Shown: positions 1 to 5,859 of the stretch, piece after piece
Position numbering within the stretch: position 1 is the stretch's first letter
How the letters are laid out: the number at the start of each line of letters is the position of its first letter
IMG/VR virus record: IMGVR_UViG_3300048591_000352
Location: 1-21,678 of that record
DNA length: 21,678 nucleotides
From: a virus
Reading direction: 5' to 3' (one strand)
Notes under the pieces: generated by a model
Told to the model about the DNA's origin: nothing
Databases searched by the model: none
What the model saw: only the letters and a program-made list of their open reading frames with translations
Made by a program: the position numbers and the translations under genes

Positions 1-47
1 GTCTCGCGTTAGTGATTTTGGGGCAAAGGGCATAAGGGAGGCTAATG

Positions 48-404
48 ATGGCAGAAAATGATGATGCGATCTTGAGGGGTCTTCGGGCCATGGATGAGCG
101 CGACCAGCTCCGCGAGATCTGCGCGGGGCTCATGGGGTGGAATATGACCGCTCCAGGTTTTTGCGTTGACGATTATGGCGAACGTGTACCGGGCTACGAA
201 CCCGATAGAGATCCCACCCAGGCGCTGGAGTTGTTGATACATGTGGCGGGTAACCAGTACGTAATAGATGGGCGTGTCGTCCAGTTGCTGAATGAATCTG
301 AGGCTCCGATGATTGAACACGACAACACGCCCTCCGGCATCGCTCTGGCCATCTGCCGCGCGGTGTGCAGAGCCAATGGCATCGAGGTAGGGGAGGTGGG
401 GTGA
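48..404 (+). CDS. Phage ABA-sandwich-like small protein
   Basis: A 118-residue protein. An early MGW motif (about residues 29-31), an internal DPTQALELL stretch and a C-terminal AICRAVCRANG segment resemble the small phage 'ABA sandwich' domain family, whose members carry an MGW motif, a central alanine-rich helix and a closing AICxA-x-G helix. The family's function is unknown. Two adjacent ATGs occur at 45 and 48. The Shine-Dalgarno AAGGGAGG (34-41) is better spaced for 48. The stop overlaps the next ATG by one base (TGATG), so the two genes are translationally coupled. The first 44 bases could hold the end of an upstream gene, since two frames are open there, but nothing can be assigned. 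Family recognition is by motif only. Confidence 0.72.
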   Translation: MAENDDAILRGLRAMDERDQLREICAGLMGWNMTAPGFCVDDYGERVPGYEPDRDPTQALELLIHVAGNQYVIDGRVVQLLNESEAPMIEHDNTPSGIALAICRAVCRANGIEVGEVG

Positions 405-784
405 TGGGGAATTTTGACGAGATGATTGAGAAGTTCGAGCGTGGCCCCGCCGCTTACTTAGTGCAGCGCGCGGAGAAGGCCGAGGCCGCTCTGACCGCGG
501 CGCTGGGGCAGGTCGCGGCGCTGCGGAACCTGCTTTCGAGCATCGATATGCACCTGGGCACCAACGAAGCGGACGATTATGTGCTGAGCATGGACCCCTC
601 AGGCATTGGAGACCTGGTGGAAGACACCGCCGCCGCCGCGCAAGCCTACGAAGCGCGGATCCGGCGCGATGAGCGGCGGGAGGTGCTGGAGGAAATACAG
701 AACCGCCTCATGCTGACTACTGGAACGATGGCATGGATACGCGAGCAGCTCGCCGCCCTGGACGCGGAAAGCGAGGGCGTATGA
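404..784 (+). CDS. Hypothetical phage protein with helical N-terminus
   Basis: A 126-residue protein that I do not recognise. The first 50 residues are rich in Ala, Glu, Leu and Lys and look like an amphipathic helix or short coiled coil. The C-terminal third is also helical and charged (RIRRDERREVLEEIQNRL). The reading frame is open further upstream, but ATG 404 is the natural start because it overlaps the previous stop as TGATG. The stop in turn overlaps the next gene. It belongs to a tightly packed run of small accessory genes upstream of the packaging module. No catalytic motif is visible. Confidence 0.7.
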   Translation: MGNFDEMIEKFERGPAAYLVQRAEKAEAALTAALGQVAALRNLLSSIDMHLGTNEADDYVLSMDPSGIGDLVEDTAAAAQAYEARIRRDERREVLEEIQNRLMLTTGTMAWIREQLAALDAESEGV

Positions 785-1176
785 TGCGGTCTTACATCTG
801 CGATCACGAATGCGACGTGAACGACCCGGAGAGCATCCAGAGGAACCTAGCCAGTGCGACTCTCGACTGGCGCTACAGCGGCGAGGTTGTCGTCTGGTAT
901 GCGGTCAAGGGTGTCGGCATGGGGTCAGTCTTTTGCGCACGCAAGGGGAATAGGTGGTACATCAACACCGAAACCATGCCCTGGGTCTTTTGCTTCACCG
1001 TGTTCCGTGTGGCGTGGGGAAAGCACTTCAACAAAGGGCGGCAGAATCGCCGATGGCGCAAACGGAAAGAGCGGCTGCCGTTCCTGCACGATTGCCGCGC
1101 TTTACTGCTCCAGCGAGCGATGGACGAGGCGAGAAAGCGGCAAGCGCCTGTAACGGAAGGGGGAGAGTATGAGTAA
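781..1176 (+). CDS. Hypothetical basic phage protein
   Basis: A 131-residue protein of unknown function. The start is one of two consecutive ATGs (781 or 784) overlapping the preceding stop. The N-terminus has three cysteines and a histidine (CDHECD and nearby), the middle is rich in Trp, Val and Phe (WYAVKGVGMGSVFCARKG), and the segment around residues 85-105 is strongly basic (GRQNRRWRKRKERL), which could bind nucleic acid. The last 8 bases overlap the DUF5131 gene, so the four genes from position 48 on form one translationally coupled cluster. Nothing more specific can be supported. Confidence 0.68.
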   Translation: MMRSYICDHECDVNDPESIQRNLASATLDWRYSGEVVVWYAVKGVGMGSVFCARKGNRWYINTETMPWVFCFTVFRVAWGKHFNKGRQNRRWRKRKERLPFLHDCRALLLQRAMDEARKRQAPVTEGGEYE

Positions 1177-2101
1177 GATCGAATGGACGGAGAAGACCTG
1201 GAACCCTGTCAAGGCCCGCAACCTAGAAACGGGCAAGGTCGGTAACTACTGCGAGAAAATCAGCGCCGGGTGCAAGCACTGCTATGCGGAGGCCATCAAC
1301 CATCGCGGCATGGAGCCATCCGGCAACGGGCTTTTCTACATCGTTGAAAATCGTCCCAAGGTCGAGATCTTCCTAAACGAAGACATCCTCATGCAGCCGC
1401 TTCAGCGTCGGAAGCCGACAACCTACTTCCCCGGCTCAATGACCGACCTCTTCGGCGATTGGGTGACGGATGAGATGTTAGACCGCATCTTCGCCGTGAT
1501 GGCGCTCTGCCCGCAGCACACGTTCCAGGTGCTGACGAAGAGAGCGCGGCGGATGCGGGAGTATCTGAACACGCCATTCGTTTGTAATCGCATTTTCGAT
1601 CAAATGCGAGCAATCACGCCTGACCGGGGTGTCTGGTGCTGGGACGGCATGGAGCAAATGTTCCGCCATATCCAACTTGGCGTGTCCTGCGAAAACCAAG
1701 AGCAAGCCGACAAGCGCATTCCGGATCTGATCCAGACGCCGGCGGCTGTACGGTTCCTGTCCTGCGAACCACTGTTGGGACCGGTCACAGCAGACCTTAC
1801 GGGTATCGATTGGCTCATCATCGGCGGCGAGAGCGGGCCGGGGGCGCGGCCATGCGAAGTCCCGTGGGTGGAATCGCTCGTAAAGCAGTGCGCGGAGGCC
1901 AACGTCGCGTGCTTTGTGAAGCAGCTCGGAGCGTACGCGGTCGCTCCAGCGGATAAGGGGCTGCGGTTCCGCTTTACGGGTGACGGCATTGAGAAGTGGG
2001 GTAAGGGGGCCGACATGGACCGATGGCCACTAGGCTTGCGCGTGCGGCAGATGCCGGGAGACTTGCGGCAAACCAGCGACAAAACCCCGCTAACCCGCTG
2101 A
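1169..2101 (+). CDS. DUF5131 family (phage Gp37/Gp68-like) protein
   Basis: A 310-residue protein opening with SKIEWTEKTWNPV, the hallmark of the DUF5131 family (often labelled phage Gp37/Gp68). Three cysteines, C28, C35 and C38, in C-x6-GC-x2-CYAE are the family's conserved cluster. The spacing resembles an iron-sulfur or radical-SAM-like site, but the activity of the family is not established. Other typical segments are the SMTDLFGDWV stretch, the QVLTKR motif, the LGVSCENQEQADKRIP motif, the RFLSCEPLLGP motif and IDWLIIGGESGPGARP. The length is normal and the gene looks intact. The ATG follows a purine-rich Shine-Dalgarno (GGAAGGGGGAG) and overlaps the previous gene by 8 bases. The gene is common in phages, usually outside the structural operon. 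Confidence 0.93.
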   Translation: MSKIEWTEKTWNPVKARNLETGKVGNYCEKISAGCKHCYAEAINHRGMEPSGNGLFYIVENRPKVEIFLNEDILMQPLQRRKPTTYFPGSMTDLFGDWVTDEMLDRIFAVMALCPQHTFQVLTKRARRMREYLNTPFVCNRIFDQMRAITPDRGVWCWDGMEQMFRHIQLGVSCENQEQADKRIPDLIQTPAAVRFLSCEPLLGPVTADLTGIDWLIIGGESGPGARPCEVPWVESLVKQCAEANVACFVKQLGAYAVAPADKGLRFRFTGDGIEKWGKGADMDRWPLGLRVRQMPGDLRQTSDKTPLTR

Positions 2102-2183
2102 CTCCAAAGGCCCCACCATAACCACCATTATATGAGTGGCGTCTTCCAGATCGGCGGCATTTTGACAAATGAGGACGGTTCCA

Positions 2184-2639
2184 ATGCCACGCAGTAAGCC
2201 CGGCCCGAAGGGGAAAACAAACCGCTCGCTGACCGGGGCCGCGCCGTCGTTCCCGGCTCCGGCGGCGGCTGCCTACCTCAACGAATCCGAGGCGGCCCGC
2301 TTCCGCGAGATCATCGCCCAGATCGGCCACCGCTACCGGCCCGGCATGGAGTACGACGCCGAATCGCTTGCTATCGCCCTGTCTCTGCGTGGCACGGCGG
2401 CGGAAACGCTGCGCAAAGAGGGTCTGATCGTCGAGGGTTCGAAGGGCTCCAAGGTCAAACACCCGGCATACGAAATTCTCCGGGACGCTCAAGGGGATAT
2501 CGCGCGGCTGACATCGGCGCTCGGGCTGGTGCGGCGGGAACGATCCGACCGGATCAAGGACGCGAAACCGGCCTCAAATGATGTCGAAAAAGTTAAACCT
2601 GACCCGCTGGCGGCCGCGCTGGAGGAACAGTTGGGATGA
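2184..2639 (+). CDS. terS: Terminase small subunit, P27 family
   Basis: A 151-residue protein with the layout of P27-type small terminases, the DNA-recognition subunit of the packaging motor. It has a basic Pro/Gly-rich N-terminus (PRSKPGPKGKTNRS), a helical core, and the typical segment VKHPAYEILRDAQGDIARL followed by a helix ending in GLVRRERSDR. The frame allows an earlier ATG at 2169, but ATG 2184 has the better Shine-Dalgarno (GAGGA at 2171-2175, 8-base spacing). The large terminase lies 555 bases downstream, after two small genes. The 82-base gap before it (2102-2183) contains a TTGACA at 2162 without a matching -10, so I do not call a promoter. Confidence 0.87.
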   Translation: MPRSKPGPKGKTNRSLTGAAPSFPAPAAAAYLNESEAARFREIIAQIGHRYRPGMEYDAESLAIALSLRGTAAETLRKEGLIVEGSKGSKVKHPAYEILRDAQGDIARLTSALGLVRRERSDRIKDAKPASNDVEKVKPDPLAAALEEQLG

Positions 2640-2794
2640 CCTGCCCAATCTGCCGCGGCGCCGGAACCCAGCGGCGCTTCGTGATGGTCGAAAAGAAGCC
2701 CGCGTCGGAAGTCGTTCCGTGCGCGTACTGCCGCCGGGAAGAATGGGCGGCGTGGGTGGCGAAACAGGAGAAGGAAAGGAAGGCAAGCAAGTGA
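2636..2794 (+). CDS. Small two-CxxC zinc-binding protein
   Basis: A 52-residue protein starting at an ATG that overlaps the small terminase stop (ATGA). C3-x2-C6 and C29-x2-C32 form two CxxC knuckles about 22 residues apart, as in a small zinc ribbon. The tail is lysine-rich (KQEKERKASK). The stop (2792-2794) overlaps the GTG start of the next gene (GTGA). Both overlaps and the Cys pairs argue for a real gene. Small zinc proteins near terminase genes are common in phages and may help DNA binding or transcription (compare Mu Com in size only), but the role here is unknown. Confidence 0.8.
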   Translation: MTCPICRGAGTQRRFVMVEKKPASEVVPCAYCRREEWAAWVAKQEKERKASK

Positions 2795-3198
2795 ACACTG
2801 AGGCGTCTAGGCAACTGCGGGTATTGATTAATCACCCGACGCTGACAGCAGACCAGCGCGTGTCAATGATGTGGTTCAACGTCCTGGGGTTCTGCGGATG
2901 CGGCCAACCGGAGGAAGTTCTGGGCCGGATGCGCTCTATCCTTGAGGGGCTGGCGGTTGATACCGGCGGGTTGGGTGCCATCGTTGGCCCCGACGGGTTC
3001 TACAGCGATTCCGATACGCTGCTCTGGTGCTACCTGCTGGACGGCCTGGGCCTGAGCGAGCACGGAACGGGGATCGGCTGGGGGCGGATCACGGACGAAG
3101 GCCGCGCGGTGCTGTCCTGGCTCCGGAAAGTGGAAGCGCCTTCGGATTGTTACCACGAATCACTGGCCGATGAAATCCTGGAGCGCAAGCCGGAATGA
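2791..3198 (+). CDS. Hypothetical protein between terminase subunits
   Basis: A 135-residue protein. The frame is open further upstream, but the natural start is GTG 2791. It overlaps the preceding stop and has AGGAAGG at 2777-2783 as Shine-Dalgarno, while the upstream part is out-of-frame sequence of the two earlier genes. The order of motifs, a CGCGQPEE segment, a LLWCYLLDGLGLSEHG segment and a closing ITDEGRAVLSWL helix, resembles an unnamed family of small phage proteins with a Cys-rich first half and an HG-x-GWxTxxG second half. No function is known. The stop overlaps the large terminase start (ATGA). Confidence 0.8.
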   Translation: MNTEASRQLRVLINHPTLTADQRVSMMWFNVLGFCGCGQPEEVLGRMRSILEGLAVDTGGLGAIVGPDGFYSDSDTLLWCYLLDGLGLSEHGTGIGWGRITDEGRAVLSWLRKVEAPSDCYHESLADEILERKPE

Positions 3199-4790
3199 AG
3201 TCCCTGGCAGAACGCGGGATCTACTTCGACGCACGCCTGGCGGATTCCGCCGTCGAGCGCATGGGGCGGTACCGTTTCCAGGGCCGGGACTTTCCGCTCA
3301 CCGATTGGCAGGCCGAGCACATCATCCGACCGCTTTGGGGATGGCGCCGCGCGGATGGCACGCGCCGTTTTCGTCGATTCCTCATCACGTTCGCGCGCAA
3401 GAACGGCAAAACTACCCTGATCGGCTTGCTATCTGCGGATCTGCTGTACTTCGACGACGACGCCTTCCCCGAAATCGACCTGGCGGCGGCGGATCGCGAT
3501 CAGGCGGGCATCTGCTACGGCGTGGTTTCGTCGCTGATCCAGGAAAACCCGCAACTGGACCGCTTTGCCCGCGTGACGGACTCGAAGAAGCGAATTGACA
3601 TCCTGCTGACCGACAAAACGGGTGGCGTGCGGCGGAAGGGGCACCTGAAAGCGCTTTCCAGTGACGCGAAGACGAAGCACGGGCTGAATCCATCAGTGGT
3701 GGTGATGGATGAGCTTCACGTCTGGCCGGGCCGGAAGTTGTTTGAGGCGCTGACGACGGGCCGGGGCTCCCGAAAGTCTCCGCTTCGCCTGGTAATCTCG
3801 ACGATGCCCGAAGATTCCGGCGGTACGAACGTCATGGAAGAGCAAGTCACCCGCACGCAAGCGGTGCTGTCCGGCCTGATCGACGATCCGACGACGGGCG
3901 GCTATCTCTGCATTCCGCCGGACGGCGCGGACCCGCACGATGAGGCGACCTGGGCGCTTGGAAACCCCGGGCTCGGCACCATCAAGAGCCTGGACACCAT
4001 GCGGGAAGACTATCAGGAGGCGAAGGACATACCGGCGCTGTTCAACGCCTGGTGCCAGTTCGAGTTGAACATGCGCGTGGAGCGGCAAGCGGCTGCACTG
4101 TCGAAGGAGCAATGGGACGCACAGCAAGCGCCGTTCGATCCGCTCCCGGGAGCCCGCTGCATCCTTGGCTTGGATCTATCCTCCACAGTGGACATGACCG
4201 GGGCGGCGCGGATTTACCCGCAGGCCAACGGCGATTGGTGGGTGAAGTTTGACGCCTGGACGCCGGGGCAGACCATGATCCCGCGCGAAAAGAAAGACAT
4301 GATCCCGTACACGTCCTGGGCGCGCGACGGGTACCTGCACAAGATGCCGGGCAAGGCCATCGACCACGGCATTCTCAAGCAATGGGTGCTCGACTTGCTG
4401 GCGGAATGCGATCTGGTGCAAGTGTCCTGCGATCCCTGGAACGCCGGGAACTTCCTGCAAGACTTGGAGAACGAGGGGCTTTCGGTTAACTCGATCCGGC
4501 AGGGCTACGCCTCGATGAACGCGCCCTGTAAGGAACTTTTGCGGCGGCTGCTGGAGGGCACGATCTGGTTTCACCCGCACCCGGTGGCAGACTGGATGCG
4601 GGCGAACGTGATCTTTACGCGAGACCCGGCGGGCAACCTGAAGCCAGACCGCCGGCGGGAACGCGAGAAGATCGACGTCTTTGCGGCGCTGCTGAACGCC
4701 ATCGACGTGGCTATGCGCATCGCGCCGAAGCCGGAAGCGCCCAGGAGGTCGGTCTACAACACGCGGGCGCCGCTAGTGCTGTCGGTCTGA
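3195..4790 (+). CDS. terL: Terminase large subunit (Terminase_1 type)
   Basis: A 531-residue DNA-packaging motor with ATPase and nuclease domains. The ATPase shows a Walker A-like ARKNGKTT at residues 67-74 and a Walker B VVVMDELH at 168-175. The RNase H-like nuclease shows an acidic residue in LGLDLSS (D327), a second in VSCDPWNAG (D413) and a third in KIDVFAALLNAID (D494), the usual spacing for metal-binding acids in this family. The length is normal and nothing is missing. The start overlaps the preceding stop by 4 bases. The 3' end overlaps the convergent small gene on the - strand by 37 bases (4754-4790). The portal gene does not follow directly: about 1.1 kb of antisense genes intervenes. 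Confidence 0.96.
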   Translation: MKSLAERGIYFDARLADSAVERMGRYRFQGRDFPLTDWQAEHIIRPLWGWRRADGTRRFRRFLITFARKNGKTTLIGLLSADLLYFDDDAFPEIDLAAADRDQAGICYGVVSSLIQENPQLDRFARVTDSKKRIDILLTDKTGGVRRKGHLKALSSDAKTKHGLNPSVVVMDELHVWPGRKLFEALTTGRGSRKSPLRLVISTMPEDSGGTNVMEEQVTRTQAVLSGLIDDPTTGGYLCIPPDGADPHDEATWALGNPGLGTIKSLDTMREDYQEAKDIPALFNAWCQFELNMRVERQAAALSKEQWDAQQAPFDPLPGARCILGLDLSSTVDMTGAARIYPQANGDWWVKFDAWTPGQTMIPREKKDMIPYTSWARDGYLHKMPGKAIDHGILKQWVLDLLAECDLVQVSCDPWNAGNFLQDLENEGLSVNSIRQGYASMNAPCKELLRRLLEGTIWFHPHPVADWMRANVIFTRDPAGNLKPDRRREREKIDVFAALLNAIDVAMRIAPKPEAPRRSVYNTRAPLVLSV

Positions 4791-4948
4791 GGCTTTGGCT
4801 TCGCGGGCCGTCCGCGCTTGCGGGGCGGTGCCAGTTCTGGTACCGTTTCGCGAACGTACGCGGACACGGAAGGGAGACGCCGGGAGCGCGCCGCGGATTC
4901 CAGGGCGGCGTGCTCGGCTTCGGTGGTGATGATTCTTAGTTCTGGCAT
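4754..4948 (-). CDS. Small ribbon-helix-helix-like protein with AT-hook
   Basis: A 64-residue protein on the - strand. The N-terminal half (a short beta-like LRIITTE followed by two helices, EAEHAALESAARSR and SVSAYVRETV) has the pattern of a ribbon-helix-helix DNA-binding fold. The C-terminal part contains RKRGRPAKPKP, an AT-hook core (RGRP) in a basic, proline-rich setting. Together these suggest a small DNA-binding regulator. The start has a GGAGA Shine-Dalgarno 5 bases upstream. It is the last gene of the antisense cassette, and its 3' end overlaps the large terminase gene by 37 bases. A regulatory role over the cassette promoter is inference. Folding was judged by eye. Confidence 0.72.
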   Translation of the reverse strand: MPELRIITTEAEHAALESAARSRRLPSVSAYVRETVPELAPPRKRGRPAKPKPQTDSTSGARVL

Positions 4949-4986
4949 GATGTCTCCATGGGAGCGGGTGCGCCTTGCTTGCGCGG

Positions 4987-5187
4987 TTAGCGACTAGCAG
5001 CGTGCACCCGGTCAAGCGACTTTTCGTGCTCCGACTGCGTATGAGGTCTCCCGCGCAAGCATGCGGGGCAGTCGGGGTGATAGATGGCGTACGCCGCCTT
5101 GTTTGTGCCCCCACTCTCCTTCGCGACAATAGCGCAGGTCAAACAGCCCGGTTGCGGGTGGGTTTTGTGTTTTTTGCAATACAGCAT
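4987..5187 (-). CDS. Small Cys/His-rich protein of the antisense cassette
   Basis: A 66-residue protein with Cys/His clusters: C4-x2-H7, C15-x2-C18 and H37-x2-C40-x2-C43. These could bind one or two zinc ions. The start has AGAGGA just upstream (AGAGG-AAAA-ATG), supporting translation. A second overlapping - strand frame here lacks these signals and is taken as a shadow. It is the third gene of the four-gene antisense cassette. The function is unknown. Treble-clef or HNH-like fragments can look similar, but no HNH catalytic signature is visible. Confidence 0.72.
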   Translation of the reverse strand: MLYCKKHKTHPQPGCLTCAIVAKESGGTNKAAYAIYHPDCPACLRGRPHTQSEHEKSLDRVHAASR

Positions 5188-5208
5188 TTTTTCCTCTTTC
5201 TTGGCATT

Positions 5209-5243
5209 CCACCATGAGCTACCGCCGTAACGGTAGCAGGTGG
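5209..5243 (-). other. Intergenic bulged hairpin in antisense cassette
   Basis: On the - strand the gap between the second and third cassette genes folds into a 7-bp stem (GCUACCG/CGGUAGC, 6-base loop) stacked on an outer 5-bp stem (CCACC/GGUGG), with a 1x4 internal loop. There is no following U-run, so it is not a standard intrinsic terminator. It could stabilise or separate messages, or be a protein-binding RNA. It lacks the hammerhead core bases found in the neighbouring gap. Confidence 0.5.
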
Positions 5244-5250
5244 GGGAACG

Positions 5251-5502
5251 CTAGGCGTAGATCTGGTATTCTTTGTGGCACTGCGCGACCCATTGGCGCG
5301 GCTCCAACGGGGCGGGCTCCAGTTCCCGCCACTCCAGCGTGCCGAAATCCGAGTATGCGGACTGGGCCTCTTCCAGTGTTGGCCAGTGCCCAGCGCGGAT
5401 CAGGATTTCGCGCCCGAAGTCGTTTTCGTCCCGGCATTCGCACACGGACCCGCAGTAGCGGTCGTTTCCCTCATCGTAAAAAACGCTGATTTCGTAGATC
5501 AT
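5251..5502 (-). CDS. Small acidic protein downstream of the ribozyme
   Basis: An 83-residue acidic protein of unknown function with four cysteines (CGSVCEC and one near the C-terminus). Two ATGs are possible: 5508 abuts the AGAGG Shine-Dalgarno (5513-5509), while 5502 sits 6 bases from it and is chosen. The N-terminus (YEISVFYDEGNDRYCGSV) looks like a beta hairpin and the middle like a helix (TLEEAQSAYSDF). Its ribosome-binding site lies in the outer stem of the hammerhead ribozyme immediately upstream, so its expression may depend on ribozyme folding or cleavage. A small acidic phage protein could be a host-takeover or anti-defence factor, but nothing in the sequence proves it. Confidence 0.72.
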   Translation of the reverse strand: MIYEISVFYDEGNDRYCGSVCECRDENDFGREILIRAGHWPTLEEAQSAYSDFGTLEWRELEPAPLEPRQWVAQCHKEYQIYA

Positions 5503-5506
5503 GCTC

Positions 5507-5581
5507 ATCCTCTTTCTGGCTTCCGCCTACCCCTTGCGGGGTTTCGGCCCGTGCCAAGGGCCTCGTCAGGGCGGTTAGGAT
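5507..5581 (-). ncRNA. Hammerhead ribozyme (type I)
   Basis: Read on the - strand (5' to 3' = falling coordinates). Stem I 5' strand CCGCC is 5574-5570. CUGACGA core is 5569-5563. Stem II GGCCC/GGGCC is 5562-5558 and 5550-5546, with loop UUGGCAC. GAAA is 5545-5542. Stem III CCCC/GGGG is 5541-5538 and 5533-5530, with a GCAA tetraloop. UA is 5529-5528, and stem I 3' strand GGCGG is 5527-5523. All invariant core positions match: C3 U4 G5 A6 N7 G8 A9, G12 A13 A14, the A15.1-U16.1 pair, and H17 = A. Cleavage is predicted between 5528 and 5527. Stem I continues after an internal loop as AUCCU (5581-5577) with AGGAU (5511-5507). Loop II UGGC (5556-5553) can pair with GCCA (5520-5517) in the stem I internal loop, the loop-loop contact expected of fast natural hammerheads. 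It lies exactly between two cassette genes. Confidence 0.93.
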
Positions 5582-5790
5582 GCGACCGGCCGCATTTTGC
5601 AGTACACATGCCGCCAGTAATCGACGAACTCTTCCTCGACTTCGATGTCGTACGCCCTGTCGTCATAGGGCAGCACGCCGTAAACCTTGCGGCAGTCTTC
5701 GTTGAAATGCCCGAGCATGTTCGTTTCTGAACCGGGCGCCAAGTCCCTTTCGTGTCCTTTGATTTCGGCTCTGAGTTCTGCGAGTGTCAT
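5575..5790 (-). CDS. First gene of the antisense cassette, small acidic protein
   Basis: A 71-residue acidic protein of unknown function. It starts with a helix (TLAELRAEIKGHERDL) and continues with a segment rich in Asp, Glu and aromatic residues (DDRAYDIEVEEEFVDYWRHVY). An AAGGAA Shine-Dalgarno lies 8 bases before the ATG. It is the promoter-proximal gene of the - strand cassette, about 40 bases downstream of a plausible -10 box. Its stop codon (5577-5575) lies at the very edge of the hammerhead ribozyme, so cleavage would leave its message with a ribozyme hairpin at the 3' end. Confidence 0.74.
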   Translation of the reverse strand: MTLAELRAEIKGHERDLAPGSETNMLGHFNEDCRKVYGVLPYDDRAYDIEVEEEFVDYWRHVYCKMRPVAS

Positions 5791-5830
5791 CGTTCTGGTT
5801 CCTTTCGGTCTCTCGCTGCCTTACATCCTT

Positions 5831-5859
5831 ATTATGGAGTATTTCTGCTCGCAGTGCAA
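5831..5859 (-). promoter_or_regulatory. Candidate sigma70-type promoter for antisense cassette
   Basis: On the - strand, CATAAT (5836-5831, five of six to TATAAT) lies 17 bases after TTGCAC (5859-5854, a partial -35 match), about 40 bases upstream of the first cassette ATG. The surrounding 70 bases are much richer in A and T than the rest of the window, as expected for a promoter. Direct repeats flank the boxes. The - strand genes need a promoter of their own because they oppose the late operon. The -35 is weak, so the call is moderate. Confidence 0.5.

Noticed and set aside
2162-2167. Perfect TTGACA upstream of the small terminase
   Set aside because: No -10-like sequence lies 16-18 bases downstream, where the gene has already started, so it does not make a promoter.
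3750-3775. Second hammerhead-like core (CTGACGA then GAAA) on the + strand in terL
   Set aside because: The bases between them do not form a stem II abutting both motifs, no stem III or stem I is present, and the segment encodes conserved terminase sequence.
5012-5215. Overlapping 67-residue - strand frame in the antisense island
   Set aside because: It is another frame of the Cys/His-rich gene at 4987-5187, which has the better Shine-Dalgarno and the Cys pairs.
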